Positions 1-8,629 of a stretch of 64,000 nucleotides of DNA are shown in pieces. The position numbers were made by a program, and so were the translations under genes. Numbering within the stretch: the stretch's first letter is position 1; each line of letters begins with the position of its first letter. The notes beneath the pieces are model-generated. The model did no database searches. It was not told the origin of the DNA and saw only the letters and a program-made list of their open reading frames with translations. Origin of the DNA: Rhizobium bangladeshense (GTDB lineage Bacteria > Pseudomonadota > Alphaproteobacteria > Rhizobiales > Rhizobiaceae); NCBI RefSeq assembly GCF_017357245.1, contig NZ_CP071612.1, forward strand, positions 623,001 to 687,000, in the 5' to 3' direction.

Positions 1-460
1 CGACAAGAGCGCTGAGGAACGGCGGGCTGGAAATACCGGCGACTGCGAAGACCGATAATGACAGATCGGCGATGGAATTGCGCCGGACCGCACCGACGAT
101 GCCGGTGGCGATGCCTGCAACGATCGCGATCGCGATCGCCGATCCCATCAGCAGGACTGTCGGGCCGACGCGCGAGAGCACGAGGCCGAGTACGGGCTGG
201 TCCGGCCGCTTGATCGAATAGCCCAGATTACCCGTCAGCGCCTGTCGCAGCCAGGCGACATACTGCATCGGCAGCGGCTGATCGAGCCCGAGCGTGGTGC
301 GCAGCTCTGCAAGATCCGACGATGACATCGGAATATTGGGGTCGATGTAGGCGTCGATCGGATCGCCGGGTGTGAGGCGCAGCATCGCGAAGATCAGCAC
401 GCTCAAGGCAAGCAGCATGGCCACTCCGATCAGCAGGCGCCGGAGACTGTATCTCAGCAT
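1..460 (-). CDS. ABC transporter permease, DppB/OppB family (partial)
   Basis: Reading leftward from the ATG at 458-460, the sequence encodes about 153 residues and runs off the window edge. It starts [17 protein letters not shown], a cytoplasmic arginine-rich stretch followed by a first membrane segment. The LTPGDP motif near residue 30 and a second membrane segment near 105-125 match the N-terminal part of inner-membrane permeases of peptide and nickel importers. It lies 73 bp downstream of a family 5 binding protein gene on the same strand, so it is probably the first of two permeases of that importer. The substrate cannot be read from the sequence. Confidence 0.88.
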   Translation of the reverse strand, partial: MLRYSLRRLLIGVAMLLALSVLIFAMLRLTPGDPIDAYIDPNIPMSSSDLAELRTTLGLDQPLPMQYVAWLRQALTGNLGYSIKRPDQPVLGLVLSRVGPTVLLMGSAIAIAIVAGIATGIVGAVRRNSIADLSLSVFAVAGISSPPFLSALV

Positions 461-533
461 GGAAAATCCGTTCCTGTGCGGGCGGCTAGGTTCGCCAACC
501 TAGCCACCCTTTGCTACTCAGGATGTCCTCGCC

Positions 534-2120
534 CTATTCGGCGATAGCCCATTTCTCAGGATGCGCTTGGTAAGGGCCGCCCCCTGGGGCAGGCGTCCAG
601 ATGAAGTCCTTCAGCTTGGCGGAGGCGACGCCATAGCGTTTGGCCACCCATAGCGGACCCCACGGCAGTTCCTTGTTCATCACCTTGCAGACCTCCTGAT
701 AGCGGTCGTCGCGCTTCGCGGCATCCGTTTCGCCAAGCGCCGCGTCGAGAGCGGCCGTCAGCATCGGCATGCGCACACGCGCAACGTTCGGGCCGGCCGG
801 CGGGATCTGCTTTTCGTTGAGGCCGACATTGATGCTGCCCGGATCCGGGCCGTTCTGAAGGCCGGCATAGACCATCTGAAACTGTGCGACGTCAGGCGTC
901 GGGTTGAGCACGATGCTGTTATAGGTCGGGGTATCGACGGCGCGCGGCGTTACGTTGATGCCCACCTGAGCGAGCATCGCCTGGACCGCCGCCATGACAT
1001 TGGCGGCAAGTGGCGTCGTGTAATAGGTCAGAAGGGTTATCGGCTTGTTACCGTTGATCTGGTCCCAGCCGGCCTCCTTCAGCAGTTGCTTGGCCTTTTC
1101 GGGATCATAGGCGTAGGCCTCAATGTCCTTCGGCACCACCTGATCGGCGACATATGCGCAGTTTGCAGGTTTCGCAGCGCCGCCGTAGAGGCTCTGGATG
1201 ATCGCGTCGCGATTGATTGCGTACATCACCGCCTGACGGACCCGAACATCCTTCCAGATCGGCGAGTCGTGGTTGAAGCCGAGATAGTTGACGACGAAAG
1301 AGTTGCCTTCGATGACGCGGAAATCCTTGTTGTCATTGAGGGCTTTCAGATCGTTGGAATCGACGTAGGTAAACTGGATTTCGCCGGCGCGCAGCGCGGC
1401 AATCGCAGCAGCCGGATTGGCGAAATAGCGGTTGATGATCTTCTCGAGCGCCGGCTTGCCGCCTCGGTAGTCGGTGTTGGCGACAAGTTCAACATATTGA
1501 TCGGTCACATATTTGCTGAACTTGAATGGCCCGGTGCCGATCGGCGCGGTGGACCACCATGTGTTCTTCGCAAGCTGATCGGCAGGGATCTGCGAAAGCG
1601 CGTGCTCCGGCAGCATCATCACCTTCGTCAGCGTGTCCATCAGGCTTGCGGATGGGGCCGAGAGTTTGATGACAAGGGTCTTGTCGTCCTTGGCCTCGAC
1701 CGAGGAAACGGCATTCAGTCGTGCCGCCAGAACGGAGCCGGTCTTGGCGTTCTTGGCCAGCTCAATGGTGAACTTGGCATCCTTCGCCGTGAAGGGCTTG
1801 CCGTCATGCCACTTCGCATCGGCGAGCGTGAAGGTGTAGGCCAATTGGTCGGAACTGACCTGGTAGGACGAGGCGAGCTGGCCGACGACCTTCTCGAGCT
1901 TCTCGTCATAGGTCAGCAGCGGCTCGAAATAGACGCTGAGCCATGTGAAGCCGCCTGTCGCGGCGAGCGGATTGAAATTGCCCTGGAAACCGCCGGGCCC
2001 GACGTCGAACCCGCCCGACAGCGTTGCTGCCTGAACGGGGCCGGCAAAGGCCGGGACGACGGTCGTCGCCATCATCGCACTGAGCGCGATGGCGGATGAT
2101 AGTCTCTGCAGTCGTTTCAT
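534..2120 (-). CDS. ABC transporter substrate-binding protein, family 5 (peptide/nickel type)
   Basis: This 528-residue periplasmic protein would capture an oligopeptide or similar ligand for the permease encoded downstream. A signal peptide covers about residues 1-31, with a basic MKRLQRL start, a hydrophobic core and an AFAGPVQAA region. The following sequence, including the conserved blocks around YTFTLADAKWHDGKPF and GTGPFKFSKY, is typical of SBP_bac_5 proteins, and the length fits the family. Its ATG overlaps the end of the gntR gene by 4 bp, so both are probably transcribed together from the regulator's promoter. The ligand is unknown. Confidence 0.9.
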   Translation of the reverse strand: MKRLQRLSSAIALSAMMATTVVPAFAGPVQAATLSGGFDVGPGGFQGNFNPLAATGGFTWLSVYFEPLLTYDEKLEKVVGQLASSYQVSSDQLAYTFTLADAKWHDGKPFTAKDAKFTIELAKNAKTGSVLAARLNAVSSVEAKDDKTLVIKLSAPSASLMDTLTKVMMLPEHALSQIPADQLAKNTWWSTAPIGTGPFKFSKYVTDQYVELVANTDYRGGKPALEKIINRYFANPAAAIAALRAGEIQFTYVDSNDLKALNDNKDFRVIEGNSFVVNYLGFNHDSPIWKDVRVRQAVMYAINRDAIIQSLYGGAAKPANCAYVADQVVPKDIEAYAYDPEKAKQLLKEAGWDQINGNKPITLLTYYTTPLAANVMAAVQAMLAQVGINVTPRAVDTPTYNSIVLNPTPDVAQFQMVYAGLQNGPDPGSINVGLNEKQIPPAGPNVARVRMPMLTAALDAALGETDAAKRDDRYQEVCKVMNKELPWGPLWVAKRYGVASAKLKDFIWTPAPGGGPYQAHPEKWAIAE

Positions 2121-2848
2121 TGTGCTCCTCCCACATTTGCACTTTTCTTGTTGGCTGCGATCACCCGGGAAATGCCGTCATAATGGCGATCCAGGCGCTT
2201 CTGCGCTTCCGCGACGTCCTTCGCCTCGATGGCATCGACGATCGCCGCGTGATCCCTCCAGGTGGCGACGGGGTCGACATTGTCGAGGTTGACGAAATCC
2301 GACGCCTTGTAGAAGGCAAGCCAGAACACATCGATCAGTCGGGCAAGGGTCTCGTTGTGCTGGCAGCGAAAGAGCAGGGTATGAAAGAGCTGATCTTCGT
2401 CGGCAAAGGATTGACCCCGCTCGGCATGGACCCGCATGCGGTCGACTGTCGCGCGTAGCTCTGCAATGTCGTCGTCGCCGATCATTTCAAGCGTCTTGCC
2501 GATCAGGCCGACTTCGAGCGTCCGGCGGATCTCGATCACTTCTTCGATCTGGCGCAGCGCGCCGCCGAGCCCATAAGCGAGATTGTCGAGCAGCGGCTCG
2601 AATGAGAATGCCTTTACGAAGATGCCGACGCCTCGGCGCGATTCCAGCACGCCCAGCGATTCCAGCGCCTTGATGCCTTCACGCAGGGAATTGCGGCTGA
2701 CGCCGAGCTGGTTCGCCAGCTCGGATTCAGCCGGAAGCAATGTGCCCGGCTTCAATCCGTTGTCGCTGATGTAGGCCCGCAGACTTTCCTGCACGGACAC
2801 GTGAAGGAGAGGCGCACGGGCGAGGGGCTTCATGGATTTCAGCGACAT
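2117..2848 (-). CDS. GntR family regulator, FadR subfamily
   Basis: This is a 243-residue DNA-binding regulator. A winged helix-turn-helix occupies about residues 12-80 (LPAESELANQLGVSRNSLREG, then the wing with ESRRGVGIFV). The C-terminal all-helical FCD ligand domain spans about 95-225, with candidate metal-binding histidines in QLFHTLLF and DHAAIVDAI. FCD regulators usually respond to small organic acids. The gene is first in the leftward operon and overlaps the binding-protein gene by 4 bp, so it probably controls uptake of that ligand and its own transcription. A palindrome 41 bp upstream of the start is a candidate operator. Confidence 0.9.
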   Translation of the reverse strand: MSLKSMKPLARAPLLHVSVQESLRAYISDNGLKPGTLLPAESELANQLGVSRNSLREGIKALESLGVLESRRGVGIFVKAFSFEPLLDNLAYGLGGALRQIEEVIEIRRTLEVGLIGKTLEMIGDDDIAELRATVDRMRVHAERGQSFADEDQLFHTLLFRCQHNETLARLIDVFWLAFYKASDFVNLDNVDPVATWRDHAAIVDAIEAKDVAEAQKRLDRHYDGISRVIAANKKSANVGGAQ

Positions 2849-3199
2849 GCGTTCTCATTTCCGTCTGCAAAGAGAAGATGCAAGAGACATATCCACTTGT
2901 AGGATATCCGTCAAACGAAATCATCTGCCGCGCGGACTGGACGGGAGTTCGGTCGCCGACATCGTGTGCGGGTTGAAACCGCTCGGAACAGCCAGCGTCA
3001 GCGGAATGGTGATGCGGACCGGAAGCGCGTTTGACCGATCGGAGGTCTCGTGGCGGTGTACGAAGTTAAGGCAGGCGGTCAAACTCCTGCCACATGCCCT
3101 GCATTAATTTGGACGACTGCGTATTTCTTAAATCGGAATCGATTTAGATAAACATGCAGCAGCTCAAAGCATTGCCGCAGCCTTTGCGCGTCTCGTAAG
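2849..3199. other. Intergenic region between gntR and the beta-helix gene
   Basis: These 351 bp separate divergently oriented genes. Apart from the 19-bp palindrome at 2889-2907 I see no supported gene or terminator. The stretch near 3120-3160 is AT-richer than its surroundings and could contain the promoter of the rightward gene. Confidence 0.4.
2889..2907. promoter_or_regulatory. 19-bp palindrome, candidate operator of the gntR-ABC operon
   Basis: ATATCC and GGATAT flank a 7-base spacer (ATATCCACTTGTAGGATAT). It lies 41 bp upstream of the gntR start, where autoregulated FadR-type repressors often bind. The symmetry is visible in the sequence; the assignment to this regulator is inference. 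Confidence 0.35.
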
Positions 3200-4384
3200 A
3201 TGCGCCGGCGCTGCAGCAACCGCGTCGATGGAGATCCGATGCCCGCAATTATGCGAAAAAAAGCTCACGGCGTGTCCACGCGGGGCGAGGTTATCGACGG
3301 CGCAGAGGATATCGGCGTCGCCTATCAGGTGTTCTCCGATACGGTGGTCGAAGACGTCATCGTCAAGAACTCGCCTCGCGGATTCAAGTTTCACAATGGC
3401 AGCAACCTCGTCGTCAGGCGCTGCGAAACGGAGAATGTCAGGGGCGACGGCATCTATCTGACGAAGACGAAAAACGTTCTTCTGGAAAATAACCGCATGG
3501 GGGCGGCGCCGGGCGAAGGCGCGGACTGCTGCCAGTTCGCCTATCAGAACAGTGACGACAATATCAGCTCGGACGTGGTGATCCGCGGCAACCTGTTCCT
3601 GCAGTCGCCGACGAGCGCCTCGAACAAGGGTGCGCTGGTCTGCGACAGAACGCGGAAATATCTCGTCGAATACAACTTTATCGGCGGCAAGAACTTTTCG
3701 TTTTCATCGATCGGCGACGATGCCGTGGTGCGCAGCAACGTCATGCGCGACGGCAGGATGAACGACTATTCCTTCGGCTACGGCATCGGCGACAAGGCAG
3801 ACCATGCCGGCCATCATGTCTACGACAATTGGATCGAGAACAATAATCGCGGCATCAGTCTGAGCGGCTTTTCCGACCAGGAACTCGCCTTTCGCAAGGA
3901 TATCGACATCCACGACAACGTCATCAGCGGATGCGACATTGCCTTCTTCGCCAATCGCCAATGGTCGGGGAGCTTCCGGCGCAACATATTCATGCGATGC
4001 GGGCAGGACATGGTTCTGTCGGGAAAGGGCAAAGCCACCGCCGGTCGGATCACCGGCAATTATCGCAACGACGGCAGCTTCTTGAACGTCGCGGCGCCGC
4101 CGCTCCGTTTCAATCCCGGCGGCAAGGCATCTGTTGCTTCGGGGGAATGGACATCCGAGCCCGACGAGATCGTCATCCAGTGGCGTGACAAGGGAGTGGA
4201 TATTCCCGGCGCCAACCGGCCATCCATTGCCCTCGCGCCCGGCATGGAATTGTCTTGCGTGCTGTTGGCCCGCAAGGGCCGCAACTGGATGCTCGCGATC
4301 GCCGAAACCGCCTACGACGAGTTCACGCCGCGCGCATGGCAGGAAAAGAAGCTGCCGTGGCAGAAGCGGTATCTGTCGATTTGA
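3200..4384 (+). CDS. Right-handed parallel beta-helix repeat protein
   Basis: The product has up to 394 residues, dominated by short repeated turns of a right-handed parallel beta-helix, such as VVEDVIVKNSP, LVVRRCETEN, VLLENNRMG and VVIRGNLFLQ, across about residues 45-290. This fold occurs in pectate lyase-like and polysaccharide-modifying proteins, but I see no diagnostic catalytic set. No signal peptide is visible and an in-frame stop lies at 3149, so the N-terminus is short for the family. The ATG at 3239 is preceded by GGAG and may be the true start. The gene stands alone. Its function is unknown. Confidence 0.7.
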   Translation: MRRRCSNRVDGDPMPAIMRKKAHGVSTRGEVIDGAEDIGVAYQVFSDTVVEDVIVKNSPRGFKFHNGSNLVVRRCETENVRGDGIYLTKTKNVLLENNRMGAAPGEGADCCQFAYQNSDDNISSDVVIRGNLFLQSPTSASNKGALVCDRTRKYLVEYNFIGGKNFSFSSIGDDAVVRSNVMRDGRMNDYSFGYGIGDKADHAGHHVYDNWIENNNRGISLSGFSDQELAFRKDIDIHDNVISGCDIAFFANRQWSGSFRRNIFMRCGQDMVLSGKGKATAGRITGNYRNDGSFLNVAAPPLRFNPGGKASVASGEWTSEPDEIVIQWRDKGVDIPGANRPSIALAPGMELSCVLLARKGRNWMLAIAETAYDEFTPRAWQEKKLPWQKRYLSI

Positions 4385-4477
4385 GTCGGGTGCCGCCGGT
4401 CATGCCCGGCCTGGAACCGAAGGCGGGTTTTCCCGTTGATTGCCAATGTTTCATCGGTCCGGGAGGGCAGGACAGTC

Positions 4478-5281
4478 ATGGCACGCCAGACATTCTGGAA
4501 AGGCTATCTCAAGCTCTCTCTCGTCACCGCCTCCGTCTCGCTGACGCCGGCGACGACCGAGAGCAACAAGTTGCGTTTCCACGTCCTCAATCGCCAGACG
4601 AAAAACCGCGTCGAAAGCCGCTATGTCGACAGCGTTACCCATAAACCGGTGGCTGACCGGGACCAGGTTAAGGGCTATCCGCGCGGCGAGGACGACTATG
4701 TCATTCTCGAAGACGACGAGATCGAGGAAGTCGGGCTCGAAAGCACCCGCACCATCGATATCGACAGCTTCGTCCCACGCGGCTCGATCGATTGGATCTG
4801 GTACGACAAGCCGCATTTCCTGGCGCCGGAGGATAAGGTCGGAGTGGAAGCCTTCTGCGTCATCCGCGAGGCGATGAAGGCCAACGACGTCGTCGGCATT
4901 GCCCGCCTTGTACTTTATCGCCGCGAGCGTGCCGTGCTCTTGGAGCCGTTAGGCAAGGGAATCGTGCTTTGGACCCTGCGCTATGGCGACGAGGTGCGCG
5001 AACCCTCGGCAGAAATCGACGACAAGGCAAAGATAGACAGCAAGCTCCTGACGCTGATGAAGCGGCTGGTGAAGGAAGAGACCAGGGATTGGAGTCCGAC
5101 CATGGTGCAGGACCCGATCCAGAAGCAGCTGAAATTGATGATTCGAGGCAAACAGAAGAGCCTTAAGAAGGCGGCGCCGGCCAAAAAACCCGCGCCTGTG
5201 AAATCGACCGGCAACGTCATCAACATCATGGATGCGCTGAAGAAGAGCCTGACGGCGGAAGGCGGGCGGAAGTCGCGTTAG
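4478..5281 (+). CDS. ku: Ku homodimer protein, non-homologous end joining
   Basis: This 267-residue bacterial Ku would bind broken DNA ends as a homodimer and recruit LigD. The Ku core fold covers about residues 1-230 (FWKGYLKLSLVTASVSL, then VESRYVDSVTHKPV and KGYPRGEDDYVILED), followed by a lysine-rich tail that probably contacts DNA or the ligase. I chose the ATG at 4478, which follows GGGAGGG, because the family starts MA-x-x-x-FWKGYL. The gene converges on the broken ligD with a 16-bp gap. A second, different Ku gene lies on the far side of ligD. Confidence 0.92.
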   Translation: MARQTFWKGYLKLSLVTASVSLTPATTESNKLRFHVLNRQTKNRVESRYVDSVTHKPVADRDQVKGYPRGEDDYVILEDDEIEEVGLESTRTIDIDSFVPRGSIDWIWYDKPHFLAPEDKVGVEAFCVIREAMKANDVVGIARLVLYRRERAVLLEPLGKGIVLWTLRYGDEVREPSAEIDDKAKIDSKLLTLMKRLVKEETRDWSPTMVQDPIQKQLKLMIRGKQKSLKKAAPAKKPAPVKSTGNVINIMDALKKSLTAEGGRKSR

Positions 5282-5297
5282 CGCTGGAAGGTTTCGC

Positions 5298-6326
5298 CTA
5301 CCGCTTCTTCTTTTCCAACGGTTTAGCCGCGGCGAAAAACCCGTCCCAAGGATCTCGCGGCAGCGCGTCGAGCCGGGTCGGCGTGTTGTCCACGGTGAAG
5401 TAGGCCGGTCCGACGTCGGGGGTCAGTTCGCTCCATTCCAACGGCATCGAAACCGCGGCGCCCGGCCGTGCTCGTGTTGAATAAGGCGCGACCGCCGTAT
5501 TGCCGCGGCCGTTGCGGAGATAGTCGATGAAGATCCTCCCCTTGCGCTTGGCCTTCGTTGCCGTCGCCAGGTAGCGGTCGGGATGGTCGGCGGACATGCT
5601 GTCGGCGAGCCATTTGGCAAAAGCCTTCACCTCGACCCAGCCGGCCTTCGGCGTGAGCGGCGTCACCACATGCAGCCCCTTGCCGCCTGAGGTCTTGACG
5701 AAGGCGGCAAGGCCCTCGGCCTCGAACCGCTCCTTCAATTGGTAAGCAGCGGCGATCACATCCTTCCACTCCACCTCGTCATCGGGATCGAGGTCCATCG
5801 TGATCATATCTGGCCTTTCCCAATTGTTGGTCGTCGTACCCCAGGGGTGGATTTCCAGCGCTGCCGATTGCACCAGCGCAACGATGCCGTCGAAATCGGT
5901 AATGCGCAGCAGCTTCTCTCCCTGCTTGTCCTTGGGATCGGTGATCTCCTCAATATGCGGATTCATGCCCTTCCAGGCATGTTTCTGGAAAAACCGCTGC
6001 CGACCGCTGATTCCGTCAGGCAGGCGCAAGAGCGCCAGCGGCCGGTTGACGACATAGGGCGCCATGAAGCGCCAGACCTGTGCATAATAATTTGCCAGCC
6101 CCTCCTTGGTGACGCCGTCGTCCGGCCAGTAGATGCGGTCGGGGTGGGTGAGCGTCACCGCTGATTTCGGCAGGGGAGGGGCCATGGTCTTTTCCGTCTC
6201 GCGCGTCACGTCTTTCGCAGGCTTGTCTTCTCGCAGGCCGCGGAAAGCCGCGTGGCGCAGATTGCCGTCGGCCGACCAGGCGCGGAACTCGACCTCGCCG
6301 ACCAGCTGCGGCTTCACATAAATCAA
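5298..6326 (-). CDS. LigD C-terminal part: ligase OB-fold end and polymerase domain (fragment)
   Basis: This open stretch has 342 residues and can start only at a TTG (6326) or a later ATG. It begins inside the ligase OB fold (YVKPQLVGEVEFRAWS) and continues into the LigD polymerase domain from about residue 55 (LTHPDRIYWPDD). The catalytic aspartates are present: D178 and D180 in MDLDPDDE and D268 in FIDYLRNGRG. It could therefore yield an isolated repair polymerase if translated, for example from the ATG of MAPPLPKS at residue 48. No convincing ribosome site precedes it. The simpler reading is that it is the downstream half of a broken ligD. Confidence 0.7.
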   Translation of the reverse strand: MIYVKPQLVGEVEFRAWSADGNLRHAAFRGLREDKPAKDVTRETEKTMAPPLPKSAVTLTHPDRIYWPDDGVTKEGLANYYAQVWRFMAPYVVNRPLALLRLPDGISGRQRFFQKHAWKGMNPHIEEITDPKDKQGEKLLRITDFDGIVALVQSAALEIHPWGTTTNNWERPDMITMDLDPDDEVEWKDVIAAAYQLKERFEAEGLAAFVKTSGGKGLHVVTPLTPKAGWVEVKAFAKWLADSMSADHPDRYLATATKAKRKGRIFIDYLRNGRGNTAVAPYSTRARPGAAVSMPLEWSELTPDVGPAYFTVDNTPTRLDALPRDPWDGFFAAAKPLEKKKR

Positions 6327-6396
6327 TCCGCGCCGCTCCTCTGATGTCAGCTTGTCGTCGAATGAATTCTCGTTCTGCGTCAGACGCTACAGTTTC

Positions 6397-7761
6397 TCAT
6401 AGAGCATTTGCGCGGTTGCTGCCGTATATCCGGTCCCGACGCGCCCGACATGCTTTGAGTTCGCCGCCCTGGTAATAGCCCATCGCCAGCGAGCCGATCG
6501 CATTCTTCATCGATGTCGACGGCACGTAGCCGCCGATGACGAATTCCTGCCGGTGCGAGCATTTCGATTTGATCCAGTCGCCTTTGCGTCCCGACGTGTA
6601 TTTGCTGTCGCGGAGTTTGGAAATCACCCCTTCGAGGCTGAGCCGGCAGGCATGGTCGAGCACCAGGCCGCCGCTTTCGTTGAAATGCCCGCTGTAGCGC
6701 AGCTTGTCATTATCGCCGGGCAGCAGGCTTTCGAGCAGTTGCTTGCGATCGAGGAGCGCCGCATTCACCAGATTATAGCCGTCGAGGTGAAGAAGATCGA
6801 AGGCATAGAAGACGAAGCGATCATCGCGGCCTTCACTCAGATCGTGCTGCAGTGCCGAGAAGTCTGAGGCGCCGCTATCGCGCTCGACGACGATTTCGCC
6901 GTCGATCACCGCCGATTGTACCGGCAGGGCGGCAAAGGCCTCGAGTACGTCGCTGCCGAATTTCTCCGTCCAGTCGAGTCCGCTGCGGGTCAACATCCTG
7001 ACCTCGCCGTTCTCGATCCTGACCTGCAGCCGGTAGCCGTCGAACTTGATTTCGTGGATCCAGCGATCACCAGCCGGCGGTTTCGGCTTCAACCTGGCAA
7101 GCGCCGGCTCGATGAAGTCGGGCATTGCGCCCTTGCGGGCACCTTTCGGCCAGTCGCGTTCTTGTGGCGCCGGAGATTTGGTCGTTGACTTCGGTTTTCT
7201 GGCGGCAGTAGGTTTGCCGTCTTTCGACTTGGACTTCCAGGTCGGATCCGGATTTTCCGACACATCTTCGAGCTGGCGGCCGGTCTTTGCCGATTCTGGC
7301 CGCTCCTTGAGAATGTCTCCGTCGTGACGCGCCTCGGCGTCGTCTCCTTTGATCAACAGCCAGTTCTCCCGCTTTTCCCCAGGCCGCCCATGCATGCGCA
7401 CGAGATGCCAGCGGCCCTTCAGCTTTTCGCCGTCGAGCTCGAATTCCAAATGGCCTTCGCGATAGGCCTGTTGCGCATCGCCGACCGGCGTCCAGTTGCC
7501 GCGATCCCAGACGACGGCATAGGAAAGCGGGTGGTCTTCCACATGTACGGCAAGGCGTCTGTCCTCAGGGTTGAGGCTCGGCCCTTTCGTCACCGCCCAG
7601 CTCTTCAGCACCCCGTCCATCTCCAGGCGGAAGTCATAGTGCAGCCTCGTTGCGTCATGCTTCTGGATGACGAAACTGTTGCCGCTGCTGCGGCCCTTGC
7701 CGCCGCGCGGCTCCGGCGTGAGTTTGAAATTGCGCTTCGCCTGATAGGTTTCGAGAGCCAT
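6397..7761 (-). CDS. LigD N-terminal part: phosphoesterase and ligase core (fragment)
   Basis: This 454-residue reading frame holds the 3'-phosphoesterase domain at about residues 25-150, with H35, H41 and D43 in KHDATRLHYD, which correspond to the metal ligands of the family. A linker rich in Lys, Ser and Pro follows. The nucleotidyltransferase domain starts near 215, with the adenylated lysine K239 in EIKFDGYR. The last 20 or so residues (after GGELK) are out of frame and replace the OB-fold end. Its start is 1 bp beyond the stop of the upstream ku gene, so the two are co-transcribed. The phosphoesterase may still work; complete ligase activity is doubtful. Confidence 0.8.
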   Translation of the reverse strand: MALETYQAKRNFKLTPEPRGGKGRSSGNSFVIQKHDATRLHYDFRLEMDGVLKSWAVTKGPSLNPEDRRLAVHVEDHPLSYAVVWDRGNWTPVGDAQQAYREGHLEFELDGEKLKGRWHLVRMHGRPGEKRENWLLIKGDDAEARHDGDILKERPESAKTGRQLEDVSENPDPTWKSKSKDGKPTAARKPKSTTKSPAPQERDWPKGARKGAMPDFIEPALARLKPKPPAGDRWIHEIKFDGYRLQVRIENGEVRMLTRSGLDWTEKFGSDVLEAFAALPVQSAVIDGEIVVERDSGASDFSALQHDLSEGRDDRFVFYAFDLLHLDGYNLVNAALLDRKQLLESLLPGDNDKLRYSGHFNESGGLVLDHACRLSLEGVISKLRDSKYTSGRKGDWIKSKCSHRQEFVIGGYVPSTSMKNAIGSLAMGYYQGGELKACRARRDRIYGSNRANAL

Positions 7762-7762
7762 C

Positions 7763-8611
7763 TCAGCCTGCCTTCGTCCTTTGGCTGTCGCTGCGCGCTG
7801 GCGCCTTCTTTTTTGCCGGCGCCTTCTTCGCCTTGCCGCTCATCTTGGCGCTCTGGCGCAGCGCCTCCATCAGGTCGACGACCTTGTTTTCGGGTGCCGG
7901 TTTCTTCTTCGGCGGCGCCCGGCCCTCTATCTTTGCTCTCACCAATTCGACGAGGGCCGCTTCGTAGCGGTCCTCGTAGGCGCTCGGATCGAAGCTGCCG
8001 CGTTTTGTTTCAATGATGTGACCGGCGAGCTCGAGCATCTCCTTGTCGAATTTGATATCGGGAATATCCTTGAAGACCGTATCGGCCGAGCGCACCTCAT
8101 AGTCGAAGTTCAGCATCGTCGCGATGATGTGACTATCATGCGGCCGGATCAGCAGCGTTCGGTTGCGCCGGAAAAGCACGGCTTCGGCGAGCGCCGCGAC
8201 CTTGCCGTCGCGCATGCTGCGGACGATCAGCGACAGCGCTTCTTCATCATGTTCGTTGGCGGGTGCGAGGTAATAGGCACGGTCGAAATAGAGCTTGTCG
8301 ATATCGTCATAGGCGATGAAAGCTTTGACATTGAGCACCTTGTCGCTTTCCGGCACGATCTCGGCGATCTCCTCGCCTTCAATGACGACGTAGTCGCCAT
8401 TCTCCATCTGGTAACCCTTGACCTGATCGTCCCGCTCGACCGGCTTGCCGGTATCGCTGTCGACGAATTGCCGTTCCACCCGGTGGCCGGTCCTGCGGTT
8501 GATGATGTTGAAGGAAACGCGGTCGGAGGAGGAGATGGCGGTATATAGTCCGACGGCGCAAGCAAGGTCGCCTACCTTGAGATGACCTTTCCAACTTGCC
8601 CGCGCGGCCAT
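7763..8611 (-). CDS. ku: Ku protein, second copy, upstream of ligD
   Basis: This 282-residue Ku has the core fold at about residues 1-240 (SWKGHLKVGDLACAVGLYTA, then VERQFVDSDTGKPV and KGYQMENGDYVVIEGEE). The Lys/Ala/Pro-rich tail resembles the DNA-contacting extension of other bacterial Ku proteins. Its sequence differs clearly from that of the Ku encoded at 4478, so the pair is an old duplication or separate acquisition. It is transcribed toward ligD with a 1-bp gap, the normal ku-ligD arrangement, which makes it the likely cognate partner of that ligase before ligD was damaged. Confidence 0.92.
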   Translation of the reverse strand: MAARASWKGHLKVGDLACAVGLYTAISSSDRVSFNIINRRTGHRVERQFVDSDTGKPVERDDQVKGYQMENGDYVVIEGEEIAEIVPESDKVLNVKAFIAYDDIDKLYFDRAYYLAPANEHDEEALSLIVRSMRDGKVAALAEAVLFRRNRTLLIRPHDSHIIATMLNFDYEVRSADTVFKDIPDIKFDKEMLELAGHIIETKRGSFDPSAYEDRYEAALVELVRAKIEGRAPPKKKPAPENKVVDLMEALRQSAKMSGKAKKAPAKKKAPARSDSQRTKAG

Positions 8612-8629
8612 TCCATCCTCCGTCGCAAG

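Larger units (their letters stand above)
5298..7761 (-). pseudogene. ligD: ligD, multidomain end-joining ligase/polymerase, disrupted
   Basis: Taken together, the leftward sequence encodes one LigD in the order phosphoesterase, ATP-dependent ligase, primase-like polymerase, as in other rhizobia. Two lesions split it. An extra base near 6453 shifts the frame just after the block GYYQGGELK, so the expected HVGRVGTGY continues in the next frame. That frame then meets a TAG stop at 6387-6389, before it reaches ERRGLIYVKPQLVGEVEF, the end of the ligase OB fold. The first polypeptide therefore loses part of the ligase, and the polymerase can be made only from a new start. A sequencing error could explain one lesion more easily than two. 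Confidence 0.75.

Noticed and set aside
121..150. Short GATCGC repeats near the left edge
   Set aside because: They lie within the permease coding sequence and encode alternating Ala-Ile codons of a membrane helix; no wider repeat structure is seen.
1086..2099. A 337-codon open frame on the plus strand
   Set aside because: It is antisense to the well-supported binding-protein gene, has no family resemblance and arises from GC-rich codon use.
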